From UBA8522 sp049287565 (GTDB lineage Bacteria; Acidobacteriota; Aminicenantia; Aminicenantales; UBA8522), in the NCBI GenBank assembly GCA_049287565.1, contig JBAQGA010000226.1, positions 1-15,295 on the forward strand: DNA of 15,295 bases. The letters are read 5' to 3'. Numbering within the stretch: the stretch's first letter is position 1; each line of letters begins with the position of its first letter. Under the pieces are notes generated by a model. It ran no database searches. It was not told where the DNA came from and saw only the letters and a program-made list of their open reading frames with translations. Made by a program: the position numbers and the translations under genes. Of the stretch, positions 1-6,738 are shown piece by piece.

Positions 1-135
1 AATATCCTCATTCCCCTCAAAATTCGAAGAAAAGACGACTCTGGAATCGTGGTCGAACTTGACGATGTATCCCGAGAAATCCTGGTTCGGCACCCAGGAC
101 AGAAGAATTCCCATGGATAATGCTTTCATGATCAT
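1..135 (-). CDS. Partial CDS, beta-propeller-like repeat protein (3' end outside window)
   Basis: The minus strand has an open frame of 45 codons from ATG at 135 to the window edge. The start is supported by a GAGG Shine-Dalgarno 7 nt upstream and a promoter (-10 at 153-158). A second ATG two codons in (129) is possible. The product begins MIMKALSMGILLSW, a short hydrophobic stretch too brief for a convincing signal peptide. From about residue 20 it reads SGYIVKFDHDSRVVFSSNFEG, which resembles one blade of SBBP- or NHL-type beta-propellers (a 'V-K-F-D-x-x-G' strand pair followed by a G-rich turn). The repeat reading rests on one unit only and is tentative; no function can be given. In-frame TGA just upstream of the start rules out a longer N-terminus. 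The gene is divergent from the spermidine-synthase-like gene. Confidence 0.55.
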   Translation of the reverse strand, partial: MIMKALSMGILLSWVPNQDFSGYIVKFDHDSRVVFSSNFEGNEDI

Positions 136-152
136 CGTTTCACCTCACTTTC

Positions 153-180
153 ATTATATCGGAAGAGGAAAATAATTCAA
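153..180 (-). promoter_or_regulatory. Sigma70-type promoter for the partial gene at 1-135
   Basis: On the minus strand, TTGAAT (175-180) is separated by 16 nt from a perfect TATAAT (153-158). The expected start point near 146 leaves a short leader with the GAGG ribosome site. Seen directly by comparison with the sigma70 consensus; activity is inferred. Confidence 0.6.
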
Positions 181-240
181 CGAAGGACGGTCTCTAAACC
201 GGCAAGACCTTTCCCGTCAAGCATTATTCGGCCAACTCCA

Positions 241-270
241 TTGACGCCTCCCAAGGGGGAACGGTATAAT
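241..270 (+). promoter_or_regulatory. Sigma70-type promoter for the spermidine-synthase-like gene
   Basis: TTGACG (241-246), an 18-nt spacer, then a perfect TATAAT (265-270). The expected start point near 277 gives a leader of about 19 nt containing GGAG at 286-289, six bases before the ATG at 296. Confidence 0.75.
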
Positions 271-295
271 GGCCGCCTTATTTGCGGAGTAATGA

Positions 296-2611
296 ATGAG
301 CCGCTGGAAGTTGCTGTTCACCATCTTCGCCGTCACCTTCTCGACGATGCTCGTCGAGGTCCTGTTGACCCGGGTGTTCTCCGTTCTCTATTTCGGCCAA
401 TTCGCGTTCCTCATCATCTCGCTGGCCTTATTCGGGTTCGGGTTGAGCGGCGTCTTCCTCGCCCTGAGCCGGATGCCCCGGGGCGGGCCCGAAACGTCCA
501 GGAACCTCGCCCGGTTCCTGCTCCTGTTCGCGGTCTCGCTCCCCCTGGCCTACAAGGTGACTCTCCTCCTGGACATCGATTTCCTCCATCTGTTCGCCCC
601 GGCAACCAACCTCCTGTTCCTGGCCCTCAACTGCCTGGTCCTCCTTGTCCCCTTCTTCAGCGGCGGGGTGGCCCTGGCGCTCATCTTCTCGGTCTATTCC
701 GACAGGATCGGACGCCTCTATTTCGTCGATCTGGCCGGGGCCAGCCTCGGCTCGCTGGCCATCATCCCCCTCATCCCCCACCTCGGCCCGAACCGGATCC
801 TCATCCTCCTGTTCTTGCTCCTCGCCGTGGCCTGGTCCTTTCTCTCCCCGGCCCGGCGGACGGTCCGCGCCGCTGCCCTGGCCGGATTCCTCGCCGCGTT
901 CGGGCTGATGTTCCGGTTCGAGGGAACCGTCTTCCCGATCGTCCCCAAACTCGTGGAGCTCAAGCGCCAATATAACGCCCAGCTCGAGAACCGGAGCATC
1001 GAATACAGCAAATGGAGCACGATCGACAGAATCGACGTGGCCCCATGGAGGCCGAACCGAAAGGTCATCTGGATCAACGGCGGGACGATGCAGTCTTTCC
1101 TCCATAGATTCAACGGCAACCTCTCCACTCTCAAGAAGATCGAATGGGACCCGGCCTCGTTGCCTTATCAGGTGGCGCGGCCCGGCTCGGCCGTCATCAT
1201 CGGATCGGCCGGTGGCTATGAAGTCCTCTGCGCCCTGTCCCATGGCTTCAAGTTGATCGTAGCCATTGAGATGGATCCCGTCATCTGCGACTTGCTCAAA
1301 AAGGAATATGCCGACTTTACGGGAAATATCTTCCACCTGCCTCAGGTGGTCCTGCTTGCCGATGAGGGCCGAAGTGCGCTTAAGCGCATGGACCGCAAAT
1401 TCGACGTCATCCAGATGGTCAACTCTCATAATGCCGATTTGCTGCTTTCCGGCGCCCTCAGCATTTCTGAAACCTATATTTATACCGTGGAAAGCTTCAA
1501 AGATTACTGGGATCATTTGCAGCCTGACGGATTGATTTATATCCTCCATTGGAACGGAGAGCGGCTGTTCGCCACGGCGTTGAAAGCTTTAGAGGAAATG
1601 GGCGTCGATCGCCCCCGGGAAAAGTTTTTCATCATCCAGTATGCCGGTGGCTTCAATCATTTTTTTCTGAAAAAAGGCGAATTCACCTCCGCCGACTACG
1701 AGACTCTGAAGGCTTCCGTCGGGAAAAACGGTCGCATCGTTTACTCCCCCGACAAACGGAAGGACAATCTCTACTACCGCATGATGGCTGATCTGGAAAC
1801 AACGAGTCGAGGCTCGTCCGTCAATATCGCGCCGGTTTATGACAATTCGCCCTACTTCAACCAGCCGAACCGAATCGGCCAATTCCGTTTTCGCAATATC
1901 CAAATAAAGGGAATGGGAGAAACCATCGTTCGATCCGCCCTTATCTATTCCAATTCCATATACCTGTCCATTCTCGGCCTGTCTCTTCTCCTATCCTTCT
2001 TTTTCATCTTCCTGCCTTTGAGGCGAAAATCTGCGGGGGCGGGTCAAAAGTCCTTAATTGCCTATTTCTTTTTCATCGGCCTGGCGTTCATCATGGTCGA
2101 AATCATCTTCATCAAGATCTTTCAGTTGTTCCTCGGCAGCCCGGCCATCTCCATTTCGATCATCATCTTTTCGCTCCTGGTTTCGTCCGGCATCGGCAGC
2201 TTGTTTTCGAAGCGTTTCAGCCGGCTCTTGGGAACACGCCTGGCCATGATTTTTTCCCTTTTTCTGGCGATCCTGTTTACGGGCTACGGCTTCGGCCTTT
2301 TTCGGCTGCTCGATTATTTCATCTTTTTACCGTTTCTCTTGCGCATCGCCGTATCCTTTGTCCTGATCTCGCTGGCTGGGTTCTTCATGGGCACTTTTTT
2401 CCCCGACGGAATACGCAGGCTTGGCGAAACGAACAAGATTTTGATCGGCTGGGCCTGGGGAGCCAATTCATTCGCCACGGTGTTGGGGTCGATCCTGGCC
2501 GTGATCGTTTCCATAAACTGGAATTTCACAATCGTCCTCATCCTGGCGGGGATTGCCTATCTGGTAGCGGGGTTTTACAGTCTGATCGCGGGACGGACGC
2601 AGGCGGCCTGA
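296..2611 (+). CDS. Membrane protein with internal spermidine-synthase-like (SAM/dcSAM-binding Rossmann) domain
   Basis: 771 aa. Residues about 5-205 form a first block of roughly six membrane helices. Residues about 240-480 form a SpeE-like Rossmann domain with a glycine loop GSAGG (303-307), acidic EMD (325-327) after the second strand and ADEGR (355-359). A last block of helices spans about 550-765, with the typical LAFIMVEIIFIKIFQLFLG segment. This matches the 'fused membrane spermidine synthase' family, whose members are mostly uncharacterised. Where soluble spermidine synthases carry the catalytic Asp after 'DVI', this protein has QMVNSH (373-378), so polyamine synthesis is doubtful and no speD/speH lies nearby. 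The start ATG has GGAG six bases upstream. DNA composition changes inside the gene, from about 62-65% GC early to about 47-57% later. It converges on the next gene with a 3-nt gap. Family call is good; substrate unknown. Confidence 0.88.
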   Translation: MSRWKLLFTIFAVTFSTMLVEVLLTRVFSVLYFGQFAFLIISLALFGFGLSGVFLALSRMPRGGPETSRNLARFLLLFAVSLPLAYKVTLLLDIDFLHLFAPATNLLFLALNCLVLLVPFFSGGVALALIFSVYSDRIGRLYFVDLAGASLGSLAIIPLIPHLGPNRILILLFLLLAVAWSFLSPARRTVRAAALAGFLAAFGLMFRFEGTVFPIVPKLVELKRQYNAQLENRSIEYSKWSTIDRIDVAPWRPNRKVIWINGGTMQSFLHRFNGNLSTLKKIEWDPASLPYQVARPGSAVIIGSAGGYEVLCALSHGFKLIVAIEMDPVICDLLKKEYADFTGNIFHLPQVVLLADEGRSALKRMDRKFDVIQMVNSHNADLLLSGALSISETYIYTVESFKDYWDHLQPDGLIYILHWNGERLFATALKALEEMGVDRPREKFFIIQYAGGFNHFFLKKGEFTSADYETLKASVGKNGRIVYSPDKRKDNLYYRMMADLETTSRGSSVNIAPVYDNSPYFNQPNRIGQFRFRNIQIKGMGETIVRSALIYSNSIYLSILGLSLLLSFFFIFLPLRRKSAGAGQKSLIAYFFFIGLAFIMVEIIFIKIFQLFLGSPAISISIIIFSLLVSSGIGSLFSKRFSRLLGTRLAMIFSLFLAILFTGYGFGLFRLLDYFIFLPFLLRIAVSFVLISLAGFFMGTFFPDGIRRLGETNKILIGWAWGANSFATVLGSILAVIVSINWNFTIVLILAGIAYLVAGFYSLIAGRTQAA

Positions 2612-2630
2612 GGGCTACTTGATGTAGCCC
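2612..2630. terminator. Hairpin at convergent gene junction, candidate bidirectional terminator
   Basis: GGGCTAC (2612-2618), loop TTGAT (2619-2623), GTAGCCC (2624-2630): a perfect 7-bp stem with a 5-nt loop, starting one base after the stop of the plus gene and overlapping the last codons of the minus gene. No T-run follows on either strand, so intrinsic termination is not assured. Confidence 0.4.
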
Positions 2631-3976
2631 AAGGACCGCAGCTCCTCGAGTTTCTTCTTATCGAGCTCCGGATTCTCTTTCGCCGGCTGGTGTCTCATCC
2701 GCGTGTAGAGTGTCGTCCGGACGGGCCGGGCGACCGTCAGGGATTCGAGGAGGGGCTTTCCGTCCATGTCGGCGCCTACGGGAAGCCCCTTAAGGTGCAG
2801 GATCGTCGGGGCGATGTCAAAGACTGAGGCCTCGATCCGGAGCCCGGGCTTGACGTCCGGCCCGATCATAACCAGGATGCCGTCGGGCGGGGGCGTGCCG
2901 GCCGGAAGTCCGTAATGGTTATAGCCCTTAGAGGACATCTGAAACCCGTGGTCGGAAACCACAAGGAGATAAGCCTTCTCCTTCCTGGCGCGTTCGACGA
3001 CTTTCGAAAGGAGCGCTTCCTTTTCCCTCAGAATAGGCCAGGCGACCTCCGAGATCTTTTGGTTAAACTCTTCGAGGACCTCGGGCGAGGGTTCGACGGG
3101 GGCTCCGACGAAGGCGTCGATGCGGTCGTGATATTCCTTGTCCAGGAATACCGTGGCGAAATGGAGGAAGACGTCCGGAATGCGATAGTAGGCCAGGAAG
3201 AGATCGTAATCGTTCTCTTCGAGGTAATGGTCCACGAGCGTGTCCTGGATGCGGTCGTAGGCCAGGAATGACGGCCAGACGCTCAGGATGTTGATTTCTT
3301 TAACGTCCCTGGAATACAGCGCTTTGAACTCCGCGACATAGTCGGGGATCTCCATTTCCTGGACCAGTCTCGGATACTTGAGGGCTCCTTCGGCGTCCAT
3401 CCGGGAGAGAATCCCGTAGAGCTTGCGGAATTCCTCCGGTGGATGGACCGTATCGGCCATGGTCTCGGGATCGCGCTTGCCCAACAGGGCCTGCCGGACG
3501 GCCGCCGCGAACGAATCCGAGACAACAACTCCGGAGACGGCGTCGGGCGGATAGGTGACGAACCAGTTGAGAACGACGCTCCGCAGGCCGTGCTCGTCCA
3601 TCATCTCCCAGATCGAGGGCACCCTTTTCTCCGAGCTGGAGTACGGGACCTCGAGGTTATGCTGGTTGACGAAGGTCCAGTCGACGATGCCGTGCTTTAT
3701 CATCGTCTTGCCCGTTGCGATGCTTGTCCAAACGACGGCCGACAGCGTCGGGTCAAAGGTCCGGAGCCTGGCCCAGGTGCCTTCCTCCTTCAGCGCCTTG
3801 AAAACGGGAAGTTTCCCCTCTGCTATCAGGGGGTCGATGATGTCCCAGGTCGCGCCGTCGAGCCCGATGACGTAGACCCGAGGAGCCCGGTTCTCCCGGC
3901 GGCAGCAGACGGACATAGATACGCCGAATATCAGGGCAGCCGCCGTCCAAAGGGCCATAATCCGCGGAGTTTTCAT
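2615..3976 (-). CDS. Alkaline-phosphatase-superfamily protein (type I phosphodiesterase/nucleotide pyrophosphatase-like), exported
   Basis: 453 aa. A hydrophobic N-terminus (residues 7-24, MALWTAAALIFGVSMSVC) suggests export; Cys24/Cys25 sit in a poor lipobox. The catalytic domain follows: metal ligand in VIGLDG (Asp40), nucleophile Thr77 in DPTLSAVVWTSIATG, second metal site IPDVFLH (Asp268, His272), then SDHG (Asp342, His343) and His354. This is the pattern of phosphodiesterase/ENPP-like members of the superfamily, not of formylglycine sulfatases. The target may be a phosphodiester or phosphomonoester, possibly on a lipid or glycan; not determinable here. The protein ends LEELRSLGYIK, the same tail as its two paralogues. 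The start was placed at ATG 3976 because the frame upstream lies within the preceding gene and does not look like protein. It is 31 nt downstream of the 4008-5867 gene, so probably cotranscribed with it. Confidence 0.88.
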   Translation of the reverse strand: MKTPRIMALWTAAALIFGVSMSVCCRRENRAPRVYVIGLDGATWDIIDPLIAEGKLPVFKALKEEGTWARLRTFDPTLSAVVWTSIATGKTMIKHGIVDWTFVNQHNLEVPYSSSEKRVPSIWEMMDEHGLRSVVLNWFVTYPPDAVSGVVVSDSFAAAVRQALLGKRDPETMADTVHPPEEFRKLYGILSRMDAEGALKYPRLVQEMEIPDYVAEFKALYSRDVKEINILSVWPSFLAYDRIQDTLVDHYLEENDYDLFLAYYRIPDVFLHFATVFLDKEYHDRIDAFVGAPVEPSPEVLEEFNQKISEVAWPILREKEALLSKVVERARKEKAYLLVVSDHGFQMSSKGYNHYGLPAGTPPPDGILVMIGPDVKPGLRIEASVFDIAPTILHLKGLPVGADMDGKPLLESLTVARPVRTTLYTRMRHQPAKENPELDKKKLEELRSLGYIK

Positions 3977-4007
3977 CCTCAGGAGGCTAATCCTTTTTCT
4001 GTGGCGC

Positions 4008-5867
4008 TCATTTGATATAGCCGAGGGTTCGGAGGATCTCCTCGGCCTCCCGGCGCTCCTGCTCCGAAAGTTCGACTTTCTCGCCCTTTGCTCTCTCGTC
4101 GTGCGGGGCCTGGGCTTCCCGGATGTAGCGGTTCGTTTCGGCCAGCAAACGTCGCAGGACAGGATGATCGGTGCTGGCAAGGTTTGTCGTTTCTCTCGGG
4201 TCCTTGGCGAGGTCATAGAATTCGACCGGGCCCATCGGGAAGGGATGGCCAAGGGGCGTCCTGGGGATAATCCCGGCAGGGTTGTAGATAAGCTTATGGT
4301 TCCCGAGGACGGCAGCCACAACCCGGGAATTTTCGGCTTCGGCGAACAGGACGCGCTTGCGGAAGGCACGGCTCTTCCCGGCCAGCAGGTCGAGGAGCGA
4401 CAGCCCGGCGTAGCGGCCCGGCTTAGGGCGTCCGGCGAAATAATGATGGATCGTGGGCAGGAGGTCTATGAGGGAGACGTTCTCGGCGACCACGCGGCGA
4501 CCGCGCTGGCGGGGAAACTTGATGAGCAGAGGGACGCACAGGGCGCCGTCGTAAAGCGACGGGCTGTGATGGAAGAACCCGTGGTGGTCGTAGAGCTCCT
4601 CGCCGTGGTCGGCCGTGACGATGACAAGAGTGTCGTCCCATAGGCCCTGGCGTTTGAGGTCGTCGAAGGTCTCCTTCAGCAGGGAATCTGTGTAATAGAG
4701 AGTGCCTCCATAGATCTTGCGGACGGCGGCGACATCCTCGGGGCCGCAGGGCGCCTTGCCCAGCATCATATCGTTCGTGGAGACCCTTTTATAGACATAG
4801 TCCGGGTCGTCCTTTGCCACAATCTTCATGACCCACTCCGGCGGCGCGTACTGGTCGTGGCATCCAATGAGGTGGTACCAGTGGAAGAACGGCGCTCCCG
4901 CCTGGGCGGCGATAGCGGCCCGGCCGGAGGCCAGCAGGCTGGGGTCCTCCCTGTAATATCGGCGTTTTTTCTCAAAGCCCGGGATGTTCAGCGACATGGC
5001 GGTACCCATGGAGACCGTCGCATAGCCCCGGTCCCTCAAGAGCGTCGCGATGGACGTCCCCGGAGCTTCGAGGAACATCCGATTCTCGGTGACTCTGTGG
5101 GCTTCCGGGTAGGCCGAAAGATGGAGGGAAGAGAGCGCGGGCCAGGTTGATGACTGGGTCGTCCGGGCGCTCAAGAAGACCACGGCGTCCTCCGAGAAGC
5201 GGTCGAGCTCCGGTGATAAGCTCAGCGCCGGGGGGTGCCCGGAGAGCTCCTGATAGACCCCCAGAAAGTCCTGGCGAAGGGCATCGATCGAGATGATCAA
5301 CAGGTTGCTGGGCAGAGGCCCGGAGCCCTGCGTTGTTATGCTCGGGATCGTGATACCTGCGTCCATGACGGACGGGTCGCTCGCGGCCGGCGGGGCGAGG
5401 CGGAACTCGATCGCGGATCCTTCAGCGATTGAGACCGGCACCTTGAAGTCCTGCCCCACCGCCTTTCCCGGCGTGGGGAGCCACGCCTTGGAGAACAGCT
5501 CCCGCACGCGACCGTTCCCCTCGGTCACCGAGGCGGAGAAGTCAAAGGGGGGCGCGGCTTCTCCCTTGAGAACGGCACGGAACGCGACCTCGAGCTCGCC
5601 GACCACAGGGCGATCCATCTTCCAGAGCAAGGACGGATTCTCAGGGTTGAGGCGCAGGAGATAGCGCTCGCCTGCCAGGAAGAAGCTCCTGGTCTCCAAT
5701 CCCGAGGGCTTCACGACCGGTGAAACCCGGTCGCTTTCCCCCCGGGCGTAGGAGGGGAGACTGCCTGAGCAACGCCATAACACCACGCCCGAAACCGCCG
5801 CCACGGCCAGGACGACGATACCGACGAGGACCGTCTTTCGGCCGACGGCGTGCCTTTTTACGGTCAT
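4008..5867 (-). CDS. Membrane-anchored sulfatase-like (alkaline phosphatase superfamily) protein
   Basis: 619 aa. One N-terminal membrane helix (about residues 12-31) leaves the rest outside the cytoplasm. Residues about 55-175 look like a beta-sandwich domain. The catalytic domain (about 185-530) shows IIDSID-type metal site IISIDALRQD (Asp195, Asp200), the nucleophile segment SSTWPALSS with Thr241 where sulfatases have Cys, and TADHGEELYDHHG (Asp420, His421) with His433/His434. Without Cys-x-Pro-Ser-Arg, formylglycine cannot form, so a phospho-transfer or hydrolysis role (as in Thr-dependent phosphoethanolamine or glycerophosphate transferases) is as likely as sulfate removal. The C-terminus is a charged stretch ending ILRTLGYIK. 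The start has GGAGG 10 nt upstream (5878-5882) and a consensus promoter. First gene of a two-gene operon with 2615-3976. Confidence 0.9.
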   Translation of the reverse strand: MTVKRHAVGRKTVLVGIVVLAVAAVSGVVLWRCSGSLPSYARGESDRVSPVVKPSGLETRSFFLAGERYLLRLNPENPSLLWKMDRPVVGELEVAFRAVLKGEAAPPFDFSASVTEGNGRVRELFSKAWLPTPGKAVGQDFKVPVSIAEGSAIEFRLAPPAASDPSVMDAGITIPSITTQGSGPLPSNLLIISIDALRQDFLGVYQELSGHPPALSLSPELDRFSEDAVVFLSARTTQSSTWPALSSLHLSAYPEAHRVTENRMFLEAPGTSIATLLRDRGYATVSMGTAMSLNIPGFEKKRRYYREDPSLLASGRAAIAAQAGAPFFHWYHLIGCHDQYAPPEWVMKIVAKDDPDYVYKRVSTNDMMLGKAPCGPEDVAAVRKIYGGTLYYTDSLLKETFDDLKRQGLWDDTLVIVTADHGEELYDHHGFFHHSPSLYDGALCVPLLIKFPRQRGRRVVAENVSLIDLLPTIHHYFAGRPKPGRYAGLSLLDLLAGKSRAFRKRVLFAEAENSRVVAAVLGNHKLIYNPAGIIPRTPLGHPFPMGPVEFYDLAKDPRETTNLASTDHPVLRRLLAETNRYIREAQAPHDERAKGEKVELSEQERREAEEILRTLGYIK

Positions 5868-5894
5868 AATAGATTAGCCTCCATTTCTCGCTCG

Positions 5895-5924
5895 ATTATA
5901 GCAATTGGCGCCGAATTTTGTCAA
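5895..5924 (-). promoter_or_regulatory. Consensus sigma70 promoter for the 4008-5867 / 2615-3976 operon
   Basis: On the minus strand a perfect TTGACA (5919-5924) is separated by 18 nt from a perfect TATAAT (5895-5900). The expected start point is near 5888, leaving about 20 nt of leader with GGAGG. It lies in the 73-nt gap after the lipoprotein gene, so the operon need not depend on read-through from upstream. Confidence 0.8.
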
Positions 5925-5940
5925 ACCGACCGAGCGCGGC

Positions 5941-6738
5941 TCAGGATTTTTGGCCGAGGGAGCGGAGGAGCTTCCAGAAGCGGGCGTTATTCGGGCTCGA
6001 CCAGGCATGACCGCGAGGCGGGAGGTTCCTGAGGAGGATCGTCCGATATCCATCCTCGCGGTAGACGCGCTCCGATTCCTCGCAGAAGGCGATGAGGTTC
6101 TTGTAGTCGCCGACGTTGTAACAGAAGACCACACCGAACCGTGGTCCCTTTTCGGCCGGGCGGAGGACGACGCCTTCGGGGCTCACATAGGCCTGGGAGT
6201 GGGACAGGACGGCGCTGTAGAAGCGCGGCCGCCGGTTGGCCAGGTAATGGCTGAACACGGCCCCGGCCGAGATCCCGGCAAGGTAGACGCGGCTGCCGTC
6301 CACTGGATAGCGCTCGACGACCGTGTCGATGATCTTCTCAACACCGTCAATCTCCTTCTCGGTGAGCCATCCTATGGACGGGCATTTCAGGAACGTGTAT
6401 TCATACAGGGCCGTGGGCACGAGCAGGGCGATGCCCTGCTCGCGGCAGAAGGGGATGAGGCCCGTCTCTTCCACGGGGCTCCCGGTATAGCTCTTCAGGG
6501 ACGGGATCTTTTTGAAGCCCGGAGAGATGACGCCATGAAAATAGACGATAAGTGGGACGCGGCGGCGTCCCCCGGGGAGGAAAAGGCGGTATTCCCGGGG
6601 ATTGCCCAGGTCGTCGGTCACGGCATAGGGCGTCTCGAGGAGCCGGGAGTCCCGCGCATCCCGGCATCCGGTCACGGATAGCGCCGCGAGCAGAATCAAG
6701 GCCGCCGAGACAACCCCCGGGAAGACAAGGGGTTTCAT
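5941..6738 (-). CDS. Alpha/beta-hydrolase lipoprotein, probable esterase
   Basis: 265 aa. A hydrophobic leader (residues 4-24) ends in a lipobox-like LSVTGC with Cys25, so a lipid-anchored envelope protein is expected. The fold signature is an alpha/beta hydrolase: oxyanion strand LIVYFHG (63-69), nucleophile elbow GISAG with Ser157 (155-159), and probable catalytic His244 in RGHAW. The layout resembles the PHB-depolymerase / feruloyl-esterase-like group (esterase 'D/PHB' type), so an ester of a secreted polymer or glycan is a reasonable substrate; the exact one is unknown. Its ATG overlaps the stop of the upstream SGNH-hydrolase gene (ATGA), which implies translational coupling; GGGGG about nine bases upstream may help initiation. 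The end, KLLRSLGQKS, partly resembles the LRSLGYIK tail of the neighbouring sulfatase-like proteins. Confidence 0.85.
   Translation of the reverse strand: MKPLVFPGVVSAALILLAALSVTGCRDARDSRLLETPYAVTDDLGNPREYRLFLPGGRRRVPLIVYFHGVISPGFKKIPSLKSYTGSPVEETGLIPFCREQGIALLVPTALYEYTFLKCPSIGWLTEKEIDGVEKIIDTVVERYPVDGSRVYLAGISAGAVFSHYLANRRPRFYSAVLSHSQAYVSPEGVVLRPAEKGPRFGVVFCYNVGDYKNLIAFCEESERVYREDGYRTILLRNLPPRGHAWSSPNNARFWKLLRSLGQKS

Noticed and set aside
189..209. Inverted repeat GGTCT/AGACC as a terminator or operator
   Set aside because: Five base pairs with an 11-nt loop and no T-run; likely chance.
428..1549. Minus-strand open frame of 373 codons
   Set aside because: Antisense shadow of the spermidine-synthase-like gene; rich in E, G, Q and R with no fold signature, as expected opposite GC-rich membrane-protein codons.
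296..2611. Polyamine biosynthesis role
   Set aside because: The catalytic Asp region is not conserved, the domain is embedded in a membrane protein, and no decarboxylase gene is near.
3977..4369. N-terminal extension of the 2615-3976 gene up to 4369
   Set aside because: The added residues are S/P/R-rich, overlap the 3' end of the upstream gene in another frame and would bury the export signal that starts at ATG 3976.
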